NCBI GenBank assembly: GCA_024036415.1 | Contig: JAMWET010006971.1 | Location: forward strand, 38,501-102,500 | Reading direction: 5' to 3' | Length of the DNA: 64,000 bases | Source: Prochilodus magdalenae | Taxonomy: Eukaryota > Chordata > Actinopteri > Characiformes > Prochilodontidae | Part shown: piece by piece, positions 34,001-43,229 of the stretch | How positions within the stretch are numbered: position 1 is the first letter of the stretch | How the letters are laid out: the number at the start of each line of letters is the position of its first letter | Notes under the pieces: generated by a model | Told to the model about the DNA's origin: nothing | Database searches by the model: none | The model's input: the letters and a program-made list of their open reading frames with translations, nothing else | Position numbers and translations under genes: made by a program

Positions 34001-36119
34001 TGCAGATGGAGCCGCGCTGGAGAGAAGGGCAAGCCAACGTTTGGTGACCAAAGGGAATAAGTGTATGGATGTTGGAGAGGAAGACAGATCCTACTACTGT
34101 GTACACAAGGGCTGTGGTGCTGCATTCATGAAGAAGTGCAATCTTCTGCGCCACATGCAAAATGTGCACGACTATAACACGTCCCAGGTGTGTTGGGAAG
34201 GGCATGGTAAGTTCTTCCCTTGTAAGTACAATACATGTAGTAAGCGGTTCAATCATGTCTCTAGTCTGAACAGACACTACCGCAAAGAACATCAAGTAAC
34301 CGAGGAACCTATTCCGAGATTTAAGTGTTCCTACGCCAACTGCAATGCCACCTACCACCTAAAGAGCAGCCTCTTGCGTCACACCAATCAGGCCCATCAG
34401 AACCAGTCTCCAGCGAAGCCCACAGCCCCATCCTCAGTCTCACCTTTACACTCAAAGTTCAGCAGTTTCAGAAAGCATGTGTTCTACAAGCGCTGTGATA
34501 ACTCAGTTCCCCTTGTGGTGCGTCTTAAAAGTGCCCACAAAAGAGATGGGTCCAACAGTGGCTGCCAAAAAAAGCTGATTATCTCCTCCTCCTCTTCCTC
34601 TTCCTCCTCTCAGTCTTCGAAAGTCACCCAGAGGTTGCCCCTCAAGCAGTCTTTAAGGTGCTGCAGTGAGGATTGTGACACGAGTCAGACTGAGAACTTC
34701 GAACCCATCGAAGAAGCACCAGAAGAGGAACCACATGTAAAACCAAAGTCCAAGAAAAAGACGGGCGATTTTGTCTATCGGACGCCCGAGGAGGCCTTGC
34801 AGATGTGCCAAGATCGCTGCTTACCTGTGGCCCACCCTTGCATGGTGCAGAACTGTGACTCTGTCGTCTCCAGTATGAAAAGTATGGTCCGTCACTATAT
34901 AAGCGTTCACAAAATGCGCCGTGTCATGTTGTCCCAAAATTGGGACAAGCTTTTTTATACGGCTGAGAAGCTGGAAGAGCTCATACAGAAGAAGTCTGCA
35001 GTGTCTGCCTTGCCCGATTTGACGAGAGTTCCCAATGGGGTCCTCAAAATGGAGTATCAAGCTGAGCCCGAGAAACCAGGAGGCCCGCCATTGCCTATGA
35101 GCCTCCATTCTATCAAAAATGAATCGTCAGGAAAGGAGGAAGAGTGCTCTGAGCAGCCACCTCCCGATAGCAGTGTGCCGTGTGTTGCTAATGATGTGCT
35201 TCATGGGGAATCTAATGGCAGTGCTGTTGACATGCTTGACCAGGAGAGCCCATCTCTGGAGGAGCAGCCGGCTCAGGAGGAACAGCCGGCTCAGGAGGAG
35301 CAGCCAACTCAGGAGGAACAGCCGGCTCAGGAGGAGCAGCCAGCGCAGGAGGAACAACCGGATCGGGAGGAACAACCAGATTTGGAGGAGCAACCGTCTC
35401 AGGAGGAGCAGCCAAAAACGCATTCTCCAGCTCCTCCTCTCGTGCCCCCTCCTCCACTGGACCTTTCTCCTCCATCAACACTCAGAATAACTGTTGACGA
35501 TGTTTCACTAGAACCGTTAAGCCGAGAGAGCAAGCCGGCCAGTGTTCCTGCCACAATATGTATACCTGCAAATCCACCCCAGACACGTCAACCCCTCAGG
35601 CGAAAAAATTCGGAACTCTCTGAGCCGCCACCTGCTGTGCCTCATCCACCAGCCCAAAAAGATCAAGTGACGCACAGTTTACCCCCAAAGCCGTTTGATA
35701 TAGCCACTTACAAACCTTTGGGATTCGAGTCCTCGTTCTTGAAGTTCATTCAGGAAAAAGAAGAGCATTTGCGATGCGACAAGGTTCGGACAGTGGCTGT
35801 CTTGAACACCTGCTATAAACCAGATCCTGCCCGACGCCGTGATCCTCATCGACGCAACGGATCGGTCAAGGAGAATGACCAGAGAGTACCTGCCATCTCC
35901 CGTGGTAAAAGGTCTCGAGCGGTACCCCTTAAGCCCTTGCTGTCTAAAGGGGAATGCAGCTCCATCCAGAACCTGCGCTTTATCTTGGAAAGGGCCTTGA
36001 GGGGCTGCGGTGACCAAGCTATAAAACAGCTTCAGTTCCTTAAGCCTGTGGTAGTTTTAGAAAGAACTAAGTCTTTTGCCTCATTTCTTGATCTTTTACC
36101 CCCTGAAACAAAAGCATAA
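18786..36119 (+). CDS. rlf: RLF-type C2H2 zinc-finger protein, 8 exons
   Basis: Eight in-phase exons: 18786-18947, 25252-25406, 28098-28179, 28469-28604, 29724-29926, 30494-30630, 30829-30970 and 31098-36119. They give 2012 residues, close to mammalian RLF. The N-terminal ~340 residues match the RLF/ZNF292 helical region (ELRHRDVSEESSTEYCDNFCQ, SCFELLLSV, EMRIKHLEK, FILCTTYFTQQLQ, SKLQRRIDGSLESFLERC, CELLLALKAHWPFDPEFWDW). About 14 C2H2 fingers follow at roughly 551-600 (two), 702-856 (five), 931, 1137, 1183, 1338-1440 (three) and 1585. Acidic, Lys-rich and Gln/Glu/Pro linkers separate them, and a conserved PFDIATYKPLGFESSFLKFI block lies near the end. RLF is a nuclear DNA-binding protein linked in mouse to epigenetic control of distal elements (family knowledge). 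Intron 1 is 6.3 kb and full of transposons. Identity to RLF rather than ZNF292 rests on N-terminal similarity recalled by eye. Confidence 0.93.
20480..21640 (+). repeat. Dispersed ~100-bp repeat in rlf intron 1
   Basis: Four diverged copies (about 20490-20590, 20635-20725, 20770-20875 and 21535-21635) share CCTGTGCCCTGCTTT, TTTATGTTCATG, GGCAGATCA(C/A)CTAGGTTCAA and a following AATA segment. A MITE is inserted between copies three and four. Confidence 0.65.
20892..21479. mobile_element. MITE with ~50-bp terminal inverted repeats (family D)
   Basis: Left GGTAATACTGGAACTGGTGG is mirrored on the right by CCGCCAGTTCCAGTATTACC, with similarity continuing for about 50 bp. The interior holds a direct repeat of CAAATGTCGCAAAC...TTAATGTCCATCAGTA at about 21025 and 21110. 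No open frame of note. Confidence 0.75.
22280..22700. other. Unclassified intronic segment
   Basis: The stretch ends with AGAACCAGTTCAAGAACCAGGGTTCTT, which has short inverted symmetry as in some hAT-like ends. No partner end was found and no protein is recognisable. The remaining rlf intron 1 sequence (21.7-23.5 kb) shows nothing I can name. Confidence 0.25.
23545..24085 (-). pseudogene. Decayed Tc1/mariner transposase remnant
   Basis: On the minus strand, broken frames give SPDLNSLENLWDHIK followed by a KSGPAAQ..., AYIQELVQFMPK and GGY-like C-terminus, the DDE transposase tail of Tc1/mariner elements. Multiple stops are present. A second, more decayed relative lies at 62.1-62.3 kb. Confidence 0.6.
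24813..24874. repeat. Perfect 62-nt palindrome (29-bp arms, 4-nt spacer)
   Basis: GATGATGTAGGCATACACTT...AACACT is followed after AGTT by its exact reverse complement. The arms have no mismatch, and the similarity ends abruptly at both outer borders. It lies in rlf intron 1, 378 bp upstream of exon 2. Confidence 0.95.
25640..26220 (+). mobile_element. Internally deleted Tc1/mariner-like copy 2
   Basis: Plus-strand remnants of SDSEWQPVIFS, the FCFGGDQ region and RRPGVTPPPPLPHHLQELCE, then DIQAAWDGLSQGTIRN, as in copies at 7.1 and 28.9 kb. The right end ...GTCCCACACTACCTTCTGGG matches the ends of the copies at 28.86 kb and 59.9 kb and is probably the terminal inverted repeat. It lies in rlf intron 2. 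Confidence 0.7.
26251..27838 (+). mobile_element. Tc1-family transposon, near full length
   Basis: A 1588-bp element bounded by TA on both sides, with CAGGTGTTGGTCATAAAATT at the left end and its inverse at the right. The terminal inverted repeats are about 210 bp and include AATTAGAATAT...CCCAAATTCAGTATCTCAGA. It carries one decayed transposase. The size and structure are those of common fish Tc1 elements. It is inserted in a (TATG)n tract of rlf intron 2. Confidence 0.92.
26554..27553 (+). pseudogene. Tc1 transposase, inactivated
   Basis: The frame opens MGQTADLTVVQKTTIDTLHK, with paired-like helix-turn-helix regions. It has an in-frame TAG at 26695-26697, a frameshift around 27050-27075 and a TGA at 27374-27376 in place of the Trp of the SPDLNPIENLW motif. 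It ends IDSMPRRISAVIQA. The DDE signatures (FCDES-like, FQQNLAPAHSA with N for D, SPDLNPIEN) are partly preserved, so the second catalytic Asp also appears mutated. Confidence 0.88.
28855..29585 (-). mobile_element. Internally deleted Tc1/mariner-like copy 3
   Basis: The minus strand encodes SDSELQQVIFSIESRFCLGG, then RRRGQ-like residues and RRPGVPPP...LQELLE with the same central deletion as copies 1 and 2. The flanks carry GTGTGGGATTGC at the left and TTTTGGGTGTAACTATT at the right, consistent with inverted ends. It lies in rlf intron 4. Confidence 0.72.
31098..36119 (+). CDS. rlf: rlf exon 8: 5-kb zinc-finger exon
   Basis: The exon begins after TTTTCAG/GCG with AMHFGLAVSVELCVKALQL and runs 1673 codons to TAA at 36117-36119. 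It holds all C2H2 fingers. The open frame extends upstream to 30981 only because intron 7 lacks an in-frame stop; those extra residues are not coding. One giant terminal exon is the usual structure for this family. Confidence 0.95.
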   Translation, partial: AMHFGLAVSVELCVKALQLPRQEDTETKTTVCKTASCLLPDDLEVLRACQLTEFLLSPSQEVFGTLEDLYGRPDQKYDEENAIIPNSLRCELLLALKAHWPFDPEFWDWKTLKHYCVKLLGLEPEEEESEVVEDVTNVQQASDGEEEDTEKEEMSETDEYCHAEQKENKQHEGNVKKLQHQGSAKKLQDQNSPKKELLWTSERAKRWQKYKFFCQMCQKEVIEPRFLHHSRKHLTDDVWTCPVCLQKFESKDDLVPHSKEHLRMPTRVCHLKKKKVKKKEMSVKKKLEFGEAESEEDEFNDLEPGQIPLDPSLVMYYQSTHDPVVLEHILEQAATVPKKQTDEDYITFDYIYRHFKLQDREVYPCPATDCSRTFKLFKYLGVHLKNEHDDSDPNVKHYMEMKDRREKCTFCRRTFMSSHHHRKHRGMHYGDHPYMCVVTGCGGRFDSTNELLSHKHSHGFMLAYHCELKGCSLSFCDLGQLYHHEAQHFRDAAYTCTSPGCKKFYYCRKEFLKHLDTHGIIFTEKDFEAQRKARRKLLLPIVEDDVGSKLPQESNQELLNQAHSKLSPSRQLECKESRGSLTCVAVCFDGKKFTCGLEKCGRTFNKAREIQKHLKIVHPDQFKEENKVCKTENEDHLKDMSGKDHKSARDKSPSGPSTQGSSQENVVLSSKDSVRCESAPSSKLSTCSGHSELGDALTEIVLGLSQLSLNSSVSGSIRHNPGRHSLESKMPQVSCFTTSNVKSSAKATPNKIDEMKPQQAPTDSKRLLLKAESPPTPREPSFDNQADNIVFQYTSKPYACDVDGCSYESVTSYALVHHYVTKHGFSKMEVKQKDIFNPLKFKPFKCHLCSKGYKERKELKAHYRLKHNKNLTVIEEANCSLKKKDEDSSPSGLQAATKPTGKEGTASLKTKEVPVEKKNMPTSKDREKAILWAGKMERRDDGIMIEEKRPRTSQTSLTKQDTDEGKADADGAALERRASQRLVTKGNKCMDVGEEDRSYYCVHKGCGAAFMKKCNLLRHMQNVHDYNTSQVCWEGHGKFFPCKYNTCSKRFNHVSSLNRHYRKEHQVTEEPIPRFKCSYANCNATYHLKSSLLRHTNQAHQNQSPAKPTAPSSVSPLHSKFSSFRKHVFYKRCDNSVPLVVRLKSAHKRDGSNSGCQKKLIISSSSSSSSSQSSKVTQRLPLKQSLRCCSEDCDTSQTENFEPIEEAPEEEPHVKPKSKKKTGDFVYRTPEEALQMCQDRCLPVAHPCMVQNCDSVVSSMKSMVRHYISVHKMRRVMLSQNWDKLFYTAEKLEELIQKKSAVSALPDLTRVPNGVLKMEYQAEPEKPGGPPLPMSLHSIKNESSGKEEECSEQPPPDSSVPCVANDVLHGESNGSAVDMLDQESPSLEEQPAQEEQPAQEEQPTQEEQPAQEEQPAQEEQPDREEQPDLEEQPSQEEQPKTHSPAPPLVPPPPLDLSPPSTLRITVDDVSLEPLSRESKPASVPATICIPANPPQTRQPLRRKNSELSEPPPAVPHPPAQKDQVTHSLPPKPFDIATYKPLGFESSFLKFIQEKEEHLRCDKVRTVAVLNTCYKPDPARRRDPHRRNGSVKENDQRVPAISRGKRSRAVPLKPLLSKGECSSIQNLRFILERALRGCGDQAIKQLQFLKPVVVLERTKSFASFLDLLPPETKA
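35255..35420 (+). repeat. In-frame 18-bp coding repeat in rlf
   Basis: About nine units encode EEQPAQ with variants (EEQPTQ, EEQPDR, EEQPDL, EEQPSQ), roughly residues 1726-1781 of the product. The region is acidic and proline-containing, probably disordered. Unit identity at the DNA level suggests recent slippage or unequal exchange. Confidence 0.9.
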
Positions 36120-36331
36120 GCTGCTGCTTGGGACTATTTAAGACAGGTAAAGCTCTTACCCACTCTTGTTTTTATGTTTGTTTTTTTTTCTTTTTTTTTG
36201 TGGCCTGAAAGACTTCCACAGTATTTTTTTAAGGTCATTATTACAATTTGGTTGTTGTTTGCCAAACTGCAAGGTTATGTACCTTGATTGCCATACAAAG
36301 AAAAATAATGTTTATATGTGTAAATAAGATC

Positions 36332-36337
36332 AATAAA
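36332..36337 (+). terminator. Candidate rlf poly(A) signal
   Basis: AATAAA lies 213 nt after the rlf stop codon, followed by A-rich and T-rich sequence. A second AATAAA at 36581-36586 is an alternative. Neither has transcript support here. Confidence 0.5.
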
Positions 36338-36589
36338 AAAATCTGGAAAGGAAAACAAAGCTTGCTTTTTTTTAATTTAATTATGTTAGCATGGTGGTGT
36401 AGTGTAGGGGTATTCTGGAAGTCGTTTATCTTGAATTTGCCAGACATTGGTGCGAAATTTGTAAAAAAATGTTTTGCAGCCAGAAGTGCAGTGACGGAGG
36501 ATGCATATCTGACCATGTCTTAGAAATTAGGTTTCCGCCTGGCATAATATGGGATCTAGGGTGTAAAAATCTAAAAACTCAATAAAAAA

Positions 36590-37240
36590 GGCAACAAAGC
36601 ACCGCACAATAACTGCAAACCTCAAAACAATTAGTTATGCTGTGAACTTTAGAAATCCCCCCCCCCCCCCCCTAATCCAGCAGCTATCCCTTGAAGGCTC
36701 ATGCCACACAGTGCGGGAAACTACCTGTTGCTTACACATAGACGTGTGTATAGCCAGTCAGAATGTGGCTGACAGTCCTGATTGGACCTTGCTTCCTCTG
36801 TATGTTTTGGACAGGATGCTCAGAACCTGATATGACTTGGGTTGGTTTTAGACTGGATGGTAGACCTCCAGTACCAGGATGTGGAAGGTCAACAGTAAGG
36901 CATCAGAACCATTACAGATGATCTGTGTTTCAACACTAAGCTGAGGATTCACAAGCCACCCGTTTCAGTGCTTCCCAGTTTGGCAGTTCTTAAACTGTTC
37001 TAAGAAAATGGTATGCTTTATTCAGCAGTTTTTGGGAAGGCAGGATGAGATCAGAGTTGGGACAGTTTTGTAGGGCTGTCTGAAAGTGACCAGAGCAAAG
37101 TTCAAATTTTTATTTGGTGGCATTTTGCCTGGTTGGTGCTGGGTTAGGCTCCAGCTACAGGCTTCCTGATATGTAATGCAACATGAAGAAATGTGTATTA
37201 ATGTCCGCCACCAACTTGGCAACTACTCAATCTCTCCATC
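36590..37240. other. Intergenic, no gene seen
   Basis: Contains a (C)14 run near 36657-36672 and otherwise unique-looking sequence between rlf and a SINE. No exon chain was found. Confidence 0.4.
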
Positions 37241-37242
37241 TT

Positions 37243-37462
37243 GGTAGGGTAGTGGTTGGTGTAGCTCAGCAGATAACACCACTACCCACCAGGAAGCCAC
37301 CATTTCATGTGGGAGGCTCAGGTTCGAATCCCAGTCTGGGTGACTATGCTGCTACACAAATAGAAGTCCTTAGGCAAGATTCCTAACACTACATTGGCCC
37401 ACCTGTAATATGAATAACCTTGTAAGTCGCTCTGCAAGAGTGTCAGCTAAATGTCGTTAATG
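37243..37462 (+). mobile_element. tRNA-derived SINE, plus strand
   Basis: The head resembles a tRNA gene: an A-box-like GTAGCTCAGCAGATAAC at about 37261 and a B box GGTTCGAATCCC at 37321. The tail ends GTAAGTCGCTCTGCAAGAGT and GTCAGCTAAATG, typical of fish SINEs. The mature tRNA fold is not preserved, so it is not a tRNA gene. Confidence 0.85.
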
Positions 37463-37864
37463 CAATGTGTGTGATTACTAACTAGGAAGAACGAGCTGAG
37501 GCTATTCTATGTATTATACTACTGTACATTGCCTAGCCACCCGTGGCCCAAAACCAGATTATGTTCATAATGCAGCTTAATTACATTATTCATTAACAAT
37601 TGATCAAATATGCGCATGTTTTTAACCTGGTAGTTGTAGAGTTGTCCAAACATCCATTGTTTTCTTTGACTCCGTGTGCAAACAGTCTGCCTAAGTGGCC
37701 ACCAGAGGGCAACAACGATTCATTTAAAACGAGTGCTCAGTCTGGGGGCCTGCAGAGTTGTACACCTCTTGCAGGTTAAGAACATTAGGACATTAAGAAC
37801 ATCAGGTGTGCTGAACTCTCCATGGTAGAAGAGCTCCAGGACTGCACAGCTGTGAGTTAAGAGA

Positions 37865-40800
37865 ACAGTAAAGTCTCCCAAAATACTTAGTGTAATAGGA
37901 GAAGTATAGAAGTGTACTCCTTAGTGTAGTAGGTGAAGTATAGAAGCGTACTCATTAGTGTATTAGGTATAATATAGAAGCGTAGTTATTGGTGTGGTAG
38001 GTGTAGTACAGAAGCGTGGTCATTAGTGTGGTAGGTATAATATAGAAGAGTGCTTATTAGTGTGGTAGGTGTGTAGAGGCGTGTTCATTAGTGTGGTAGG
38101 TGTAGGATAGAAGGGTGGTCATTAGTGTGGCAGGTGTAGTATAGAAGCGTGGTCATTAGTGTGGTAGATGTAGTATAGAAGCGTGGTCATTAGTGCGGCA
38201 TGTGTGGTATAGAAACAACGTACTCATTAGTGCGGCATGTGGTATAGAAGCGTGTTCATTAGTGCAGCAGGTGTGGTATAGAAGCATAGTCATTAGTGCG
38301 GCAGGTGTGGTATAGAAGCGTGCTCAGTAGTACGGCAGGTGTAGTATAGAAGCGTGGTCATTAGTGCGGCAGGTGTGGTATAGAAGCGTGCTCATTAGTG
38401 CGGCATGTGTGGTATAGAAACAACGTACTCATTAGTGCGGCATGTGGTATAGAAGCGTGTTCATTAGTGCAGCAGGTGTGGTATAGAAGCATAGTCATTA
38501 GTGCGGCAGGTGTGGTATAGAAGCGTGCTCAGTAGTACGGCAGGTGTAGTATAGAAGCGTGGTCATTAGTGCGGCAGGTGTGGTATAGAAGCGTGGTCAT
38601 TAGTGCGGCAGGTGTGGTATAGAAGCGTGGTCATTAGTGCGGCAGGTGTGGTATAGAAGCGTGGTCATTAGTGCGGCAGGTGTGGTATAGAAGCGTGCTC
38701 AGTAGTGCGGCATGTGTGGTATAGAAACAACGTAATCATTAGTGCGGCATGTGTGGTATTGAAGCGTGTTCATTAGTGCAGCAGGTGTGGTATAGAAGCA
38801 TAGTCATTAGTGCGGCAGGTGTGGTATAGAAGCTTGCTCAGTAGTATGGCAGGTGTAGTATAGAAGCGTGGTCTTTAGTGTGGCGGGTGAAGTATGGAAG
38901 CGTGGTCATTAGTGCGGCAGGTGTAGTATAGAAGCGTGGTCATTAGTGTGGTAGGTGTAGTATAGAAGCGTGCTCAGTAGTGCGGCATGTGTGGTATAGA
39001 AGCGAAATCATTAGTGCGGCAGGTGTGGTATAAAAGCATGTTCATTAGTGTGGCAGGTGTGGTATAGAAGCGTAGTCATTAGTGCGGCAGGTGTGGTATA
39101 GAAGCGTGCTCAGTAGTACGGCAGGTGTAGTATAGAAGCGTAGTCATTAGTGCGGCAGGTAAAGTATGGAAGCGTGGTCATTAGTGCGGCAGGTGTGGTA
39201 TAGAAGCATGTTCATTAGTGTGGCAGGTGTAGTATAGAAGCGTGGTCTTTAGTGTGGTAGGTGTAGTATAGAAATGTACTCATTACTGTAGTAGATGTAG
39301 TATAGAAGCGTGGTCATTAGTGCGGCAGGTGTAGTATAGAAGCGTGGTCATTAGTGTGGCAGGTGTAGTATAGAAGCGTGGTCATTAGTGTGGCAGGTGT
39401 GGTATAGAAGCGTGGTCATTAGTGTGGTAGGTGTAGTATAGAAGCGTGGTCATTAGTGTGGCAGGTGTAGTATGGAAGCGTGGTCATTAGTGCGGCAGGT
39501 GTGGTATAGAAGCTTGGTCATTAGTGTGGTAGGTGTAGTATAGAAACGTACTCATTACTGTAGTAGATGTAGTATAGAAGCGTGGTCATTAGTGTGGCAG
39601 GTGTGGTATAGAAGCGTGGTCATTAGTGTGGCAGGTGTGGTATAGAAACATGTTCATTAGTGCGGCAGGTGTGGTATAGAAGCGTGGTCATTAGTGTGGC
39701 AGGTGTGGTATAGAAGCGTGCTCATTAGTGCGGCATGTGTGGTATAGAAACAACGTACTCATTAGTGCGGCATGTGTGGTATAGAAGCGTGGTCATTAGT
39801 GTGGCAGGTGTGGTATAGAAGCGTGCTCAGTAGTGCGGCATGTGTGGTATAGAAACAACGTAATCATTAGTGCGGCATGTGTGGTATTGAAGCGTGTTCA
39901 TTAGTGCAGCAGGTGTGGTATAGAAGCATAGTCATTAGTGCGGCAGGTGTGGTATAGAAGCTTGCTCAGTAGTATGGCAGGTGTAGTATAGAAGCGTGGT
40001 CTTTAGTGTGGCGGGTGAAGTATGGAAGCGTGGTCATTAGTGCGGCAGGTGTAGTATAGAAGCGTGGTCATTAGTGTGGTAGGTGTAGTATAGAAGCGTG
40101 CTCAGTAGTGCGGCATGTGTGGTATAGAAGCGAAATCATTAGTGCGGCAGGTGTGGTATAGAAGCATGTTCATTAGTGTGGCAGGTGTGGTATAGAAGCA
40201 TGTTTATTAGTGCGGCAGGTGTGGTATAGAAGCGTAGTCATTAGTGCGGCAGGTGTGGTATAGAAGCGTGCTCAGTAGTACGGCAGGTGTAGTATAGAAG
40301 CGTAGTCATTAGTGCGGCAGGTGAAGTATGGAAGCGTGGTCATTAGTGCGGCAGGTGTGGTATAGAATCGTGCTCAGTGAGGCAGGTGTAGTATAGAAGC
40401 GTAGTCATTAGTGCGGCAGGTGTAGTATAGAAGCGTGGCCATTAGTGTGGTAGGTGTAGTATAGAAGCGTGGTCATTAGTGTGGCAGGTGTAGTATAGAA
40501 GCGTGGTCATTAGTGTGGCAGGTGTGGTATAGAAGCGTGGTCATTAGTGTGGCAGGTGTGGTATAGAAGCTTGGTCATTAGTGCGGCAGGTGTGGTATGT
40601 ATGGAAGCGTGGTCATTAGTGAGGCAGGTGTAGTATAGAAGCGTGGTCATTAGTGTGGTAGGTGTAGTATAGAAACGTACTCATTACTGTAGTAGATGTA
40701 GTATAGAAGCGTGGTCATTAGTGTGGCAGGTGTGGTATAGAAGCGTGGTCATTAGTGTGGCAGGTGTGGTATAGAAACATGTTCATTAGTGCGGCAGGTG

Positions 40801-41035
40801 TGGTATAGAAGCGTGGTCATTAGTGTGGCAGGTGTAGTATGGAAGCGTGGTCATTAGTGCAGCAAGTGTGGTATAGAAGCGTGGTCATTAGTGCGGCAGG
40901 TGTGGTATAGAAGCGTGCTCAGTAGTGCGGCAGGTGTGGTATAGAAGCGTGCTCAGTAGTGCGGCAGGTGTGGTATAGAAGCGTGCTCAGTAGTGCGGCA
41001 GGTGTGGTATAGAAGCGTGCTCAGTAGTGCTACAC
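37865..41035 (+). repeat. 3.2-kb VNTR of 34-bp units with higher-order duplications
   Basis: About 90 copies of a 34-bp unit (GTGGTCATTAGTGCGGCAGG plus TGTGGTATAGAAGC). A block at 38.69-39.02 kb recurs near-identically 1128 bp downstream at 39.82-40.15 kb, and a block at about 38.2 kb recurs 205 bp downstream (six units). The last four units are identical. It is intergenic, between the convergent rlf and kinesin-like genes. Confidence 0.97.
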
Positions 41036-41449
41036 TGGCAGGCATGATGTATAATGATATGAAATCCCAGCAGGATAATGCACCACGTCATCGGCCCATG
41101 ATCGGTGGATTCTGGACTGAATGTTCTTTCACAGGACAGCCTGGAGCGTGTGAGATGTGTTGTGATTTTTATGAAAATGAGTCTACAATAACGTACTGGA
41201 ATAGAATGTACTTACATCTGGCTCTGTCCACCAGCTCTCTGTTGAAGTTCTAATGTCTGTACACAGGAATCCTTTTCACAGTATCATAAAGAGTGGCGAA
41301 TCTATCAACACCCATATACCACTGACAGATCAGCCGATATCGCTCACAGCCTGCAGAATGGTGGGTGTTACAGGATGTGTCTTCAGTAGTATTCTTCAGA
41401 AAATTGATGGACAGCCTTCCCGATGATCCAAAAATTAGTCTTCAGTAAA

Positions 41450-41965
41450 ATTAGGTCTTCAGTGAGTGAAGACACTCAGTAAAAGATCTGGAGCTTAACT
41501 GATGGTCTAAGTGAAACCGATGTCTTCAGTAAATTGATGGTCTTCAGTAAATTGATGTTCTTCAGTGAGTGATGGTCAGTGAATTGAGTCTACAATTGAT
41601 GGTCTTCAGTAAATTGATGTTCTTCAGTGAGTGATGGTCTTCAGTAAATTGATGGTCTTCAGTGAGTGATGGTCTTCAGTAAATTGATGGTCTTCAGTAA
41701 ATTGATGTTCTTCAGTGAGTGATGGTCTTCAGTAAATTGATGGTCTTCAGTAAATTGATGGTCTTCAGTGAGTGATGGTCTTCAGTAAATTGATGGTCTT
41801 CAGTAAATTGATGGTCTTCAGTGAGTGATGGTCTTCAGTAAATTGATGGTCTTCAGTAAATTGATGGTCTTCAGTGAGTGATGGTCTTTAGTGAGTGATG
41901 GTCTTTAGTGAGTGATGGTCTTCAGTGAGTGATGGTCTTTAGTGAGTGATGGTCTTCAGTGAGTA
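41450..41965 (+). repeat. 17/18-bp TCTTCAGT(AAATTGATGG/GAGTGATGG) array
   Basis: Alternating units TCTTCAGTAAATTGATGG (18 bp) and TCTTCAGTGAGTGATGG (17 bp), about 27 copies. The second unit type carries CA/GTGAGT on the plus strand. Confidence 0.93.
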
Positions 41966-42900
41966 AAGCTCTCTTGAGGCAGAGGTTCTTCTGTGAGTTA
42001 AGCTCTTCTGCTCTTCAGCTCTTCTGTTTAGAAAAGCTGTTTCTGGATGAAGTGTAATGCTGGAGTGAGAGTGTTTGAAGTGGTGTGATGTTGTTGACCA
42101 ACGGAAGTATAGTAGACCAATATCTAGATGGTGAAATATTTCACACCCAGCATGAGCTTGAGCATGAGTTTTTTCATATTTACGGAGCACATTTAAAACT
42201 ACAGTAGTGCCCAAAGGGCTGTCCATAAACAGCACAAACAATAATAATGAATTAAATATAAGCTAACAATATTAATACAATTTAAAACTGCAAGTGTTAA
42301 AAGGTATGTTTTGAAAATGGTAACAGGCGAGGCATTTCTAATATTGAGTGCGAGCTGTCCCACAGTTCCAGACTAGCAACTGGAAGAGCCCATTCACTCC
42401 TTAACTTTAACCAAGACTGTGGAGCCACTAGAAGCAGCTGATCTGAAGACCTCATAGACCCAGGAGCAGAGTTAAGGTGGAGCAAGTCTGCAGTGTACGG
42501 TAAGAACTTCAAAACACATACATTAAACTGGAAGCCAATGAAGAGAGACTAAAGCTGGAGTCATGTGGTTCCTGGTTTTCATTACTAGAAGCAGCGTGGG
42601 AACTCAATTACTACATTTTCTACTGAGCCAATGATGACTTATATAGTCCGGCATACAGGGAATTACAATGAACTAGAAATCGTTCATTTTCCCTTTCATT
42701 TTGGAGTCGATAAAAGCTGTTTTTCACAACATTTTTAATGTGCTGGCTAAATCAGAGTCAAAAATGACATCATGATTTATAGCATATGGCGTTATATATT
42801 ATCAGAGAGCACATATATGATTTAATACACATGACATTAGAAGGACTGGTTTCCTTTTCATTAAGTTATTGTAAAAGAAAGAGATTGCATACTTTCCACT
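41966..42900. other. Intergenic, no gene seen
   Basis: Unique-looking sequence between a minisatellite and LINE fragments. Open frames are short and show no recognisable domain. Confidence 0.4.
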
Positions 42901-42904
42901 GTAT

Positions 42905-43200
42905 TACCTAATGTCAATGTATCCTCTGACCCCACACACCCCAGCCATCCCCTGTTCAAACCTCTGCCATCTGGAAAGGGCTACTGGAGCATAAGAGTTA
43001 GAACCACCAGGTTCGGGAACAGCTTTTACCCAAGAGCCGTCAAACTGATCACACTGGCAGCACCCACCAGAACATGACTACAACACTATAGACTGTACTG
43101 ATCTAGCCCAGATCACCTCAGCCCATACAAATTGGGCTCCACTAGCCCACTGGACTCCCGGAACATGACTACAACACTATAGACTTTACTGATCTAGCCC
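42905..43200 (+). pseudogene. Non-LTR retrotransposon C-terminal fragment
   Basis: The plus strand reads PLPSGKGYWSIRVRTTRFGN followed by SFYPRAVKLI and a stop, the end of an ORF2-type protein of the L2/Rex1-like groups. A ~70-bp segment (CATGACTACAACACTATAGACT...) is tandemly duplicated at 43074 and 43163. It is in opposite orientation to the neighbouring LINE remnant. Confidence 0.6.
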
Positions 43201-43229
43201 AAATCGCCTCAGCCCGTACCCACTGGGCT

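Noticed and set aside
35119..35490. Antisense and alternate-frame ORFs over the rlf EEQPAQ repeat
   Set aside because: These are shadows of a repetitive GC-rich coding segment, without independent support.
37243..37335. tRNA gene with B box GGTTCGAATCCC
   Set aside because: The acceptor and anticodon arms do not fold, and it continues into a SINE tail. A second copy occurs at 63.5 kb.
37865..41035. CRISPR-like array
   Set aside because: The 34-bp units are contiguous with no unique spacers, and the context is a vertebrate genome. The same applies to all other arrays.
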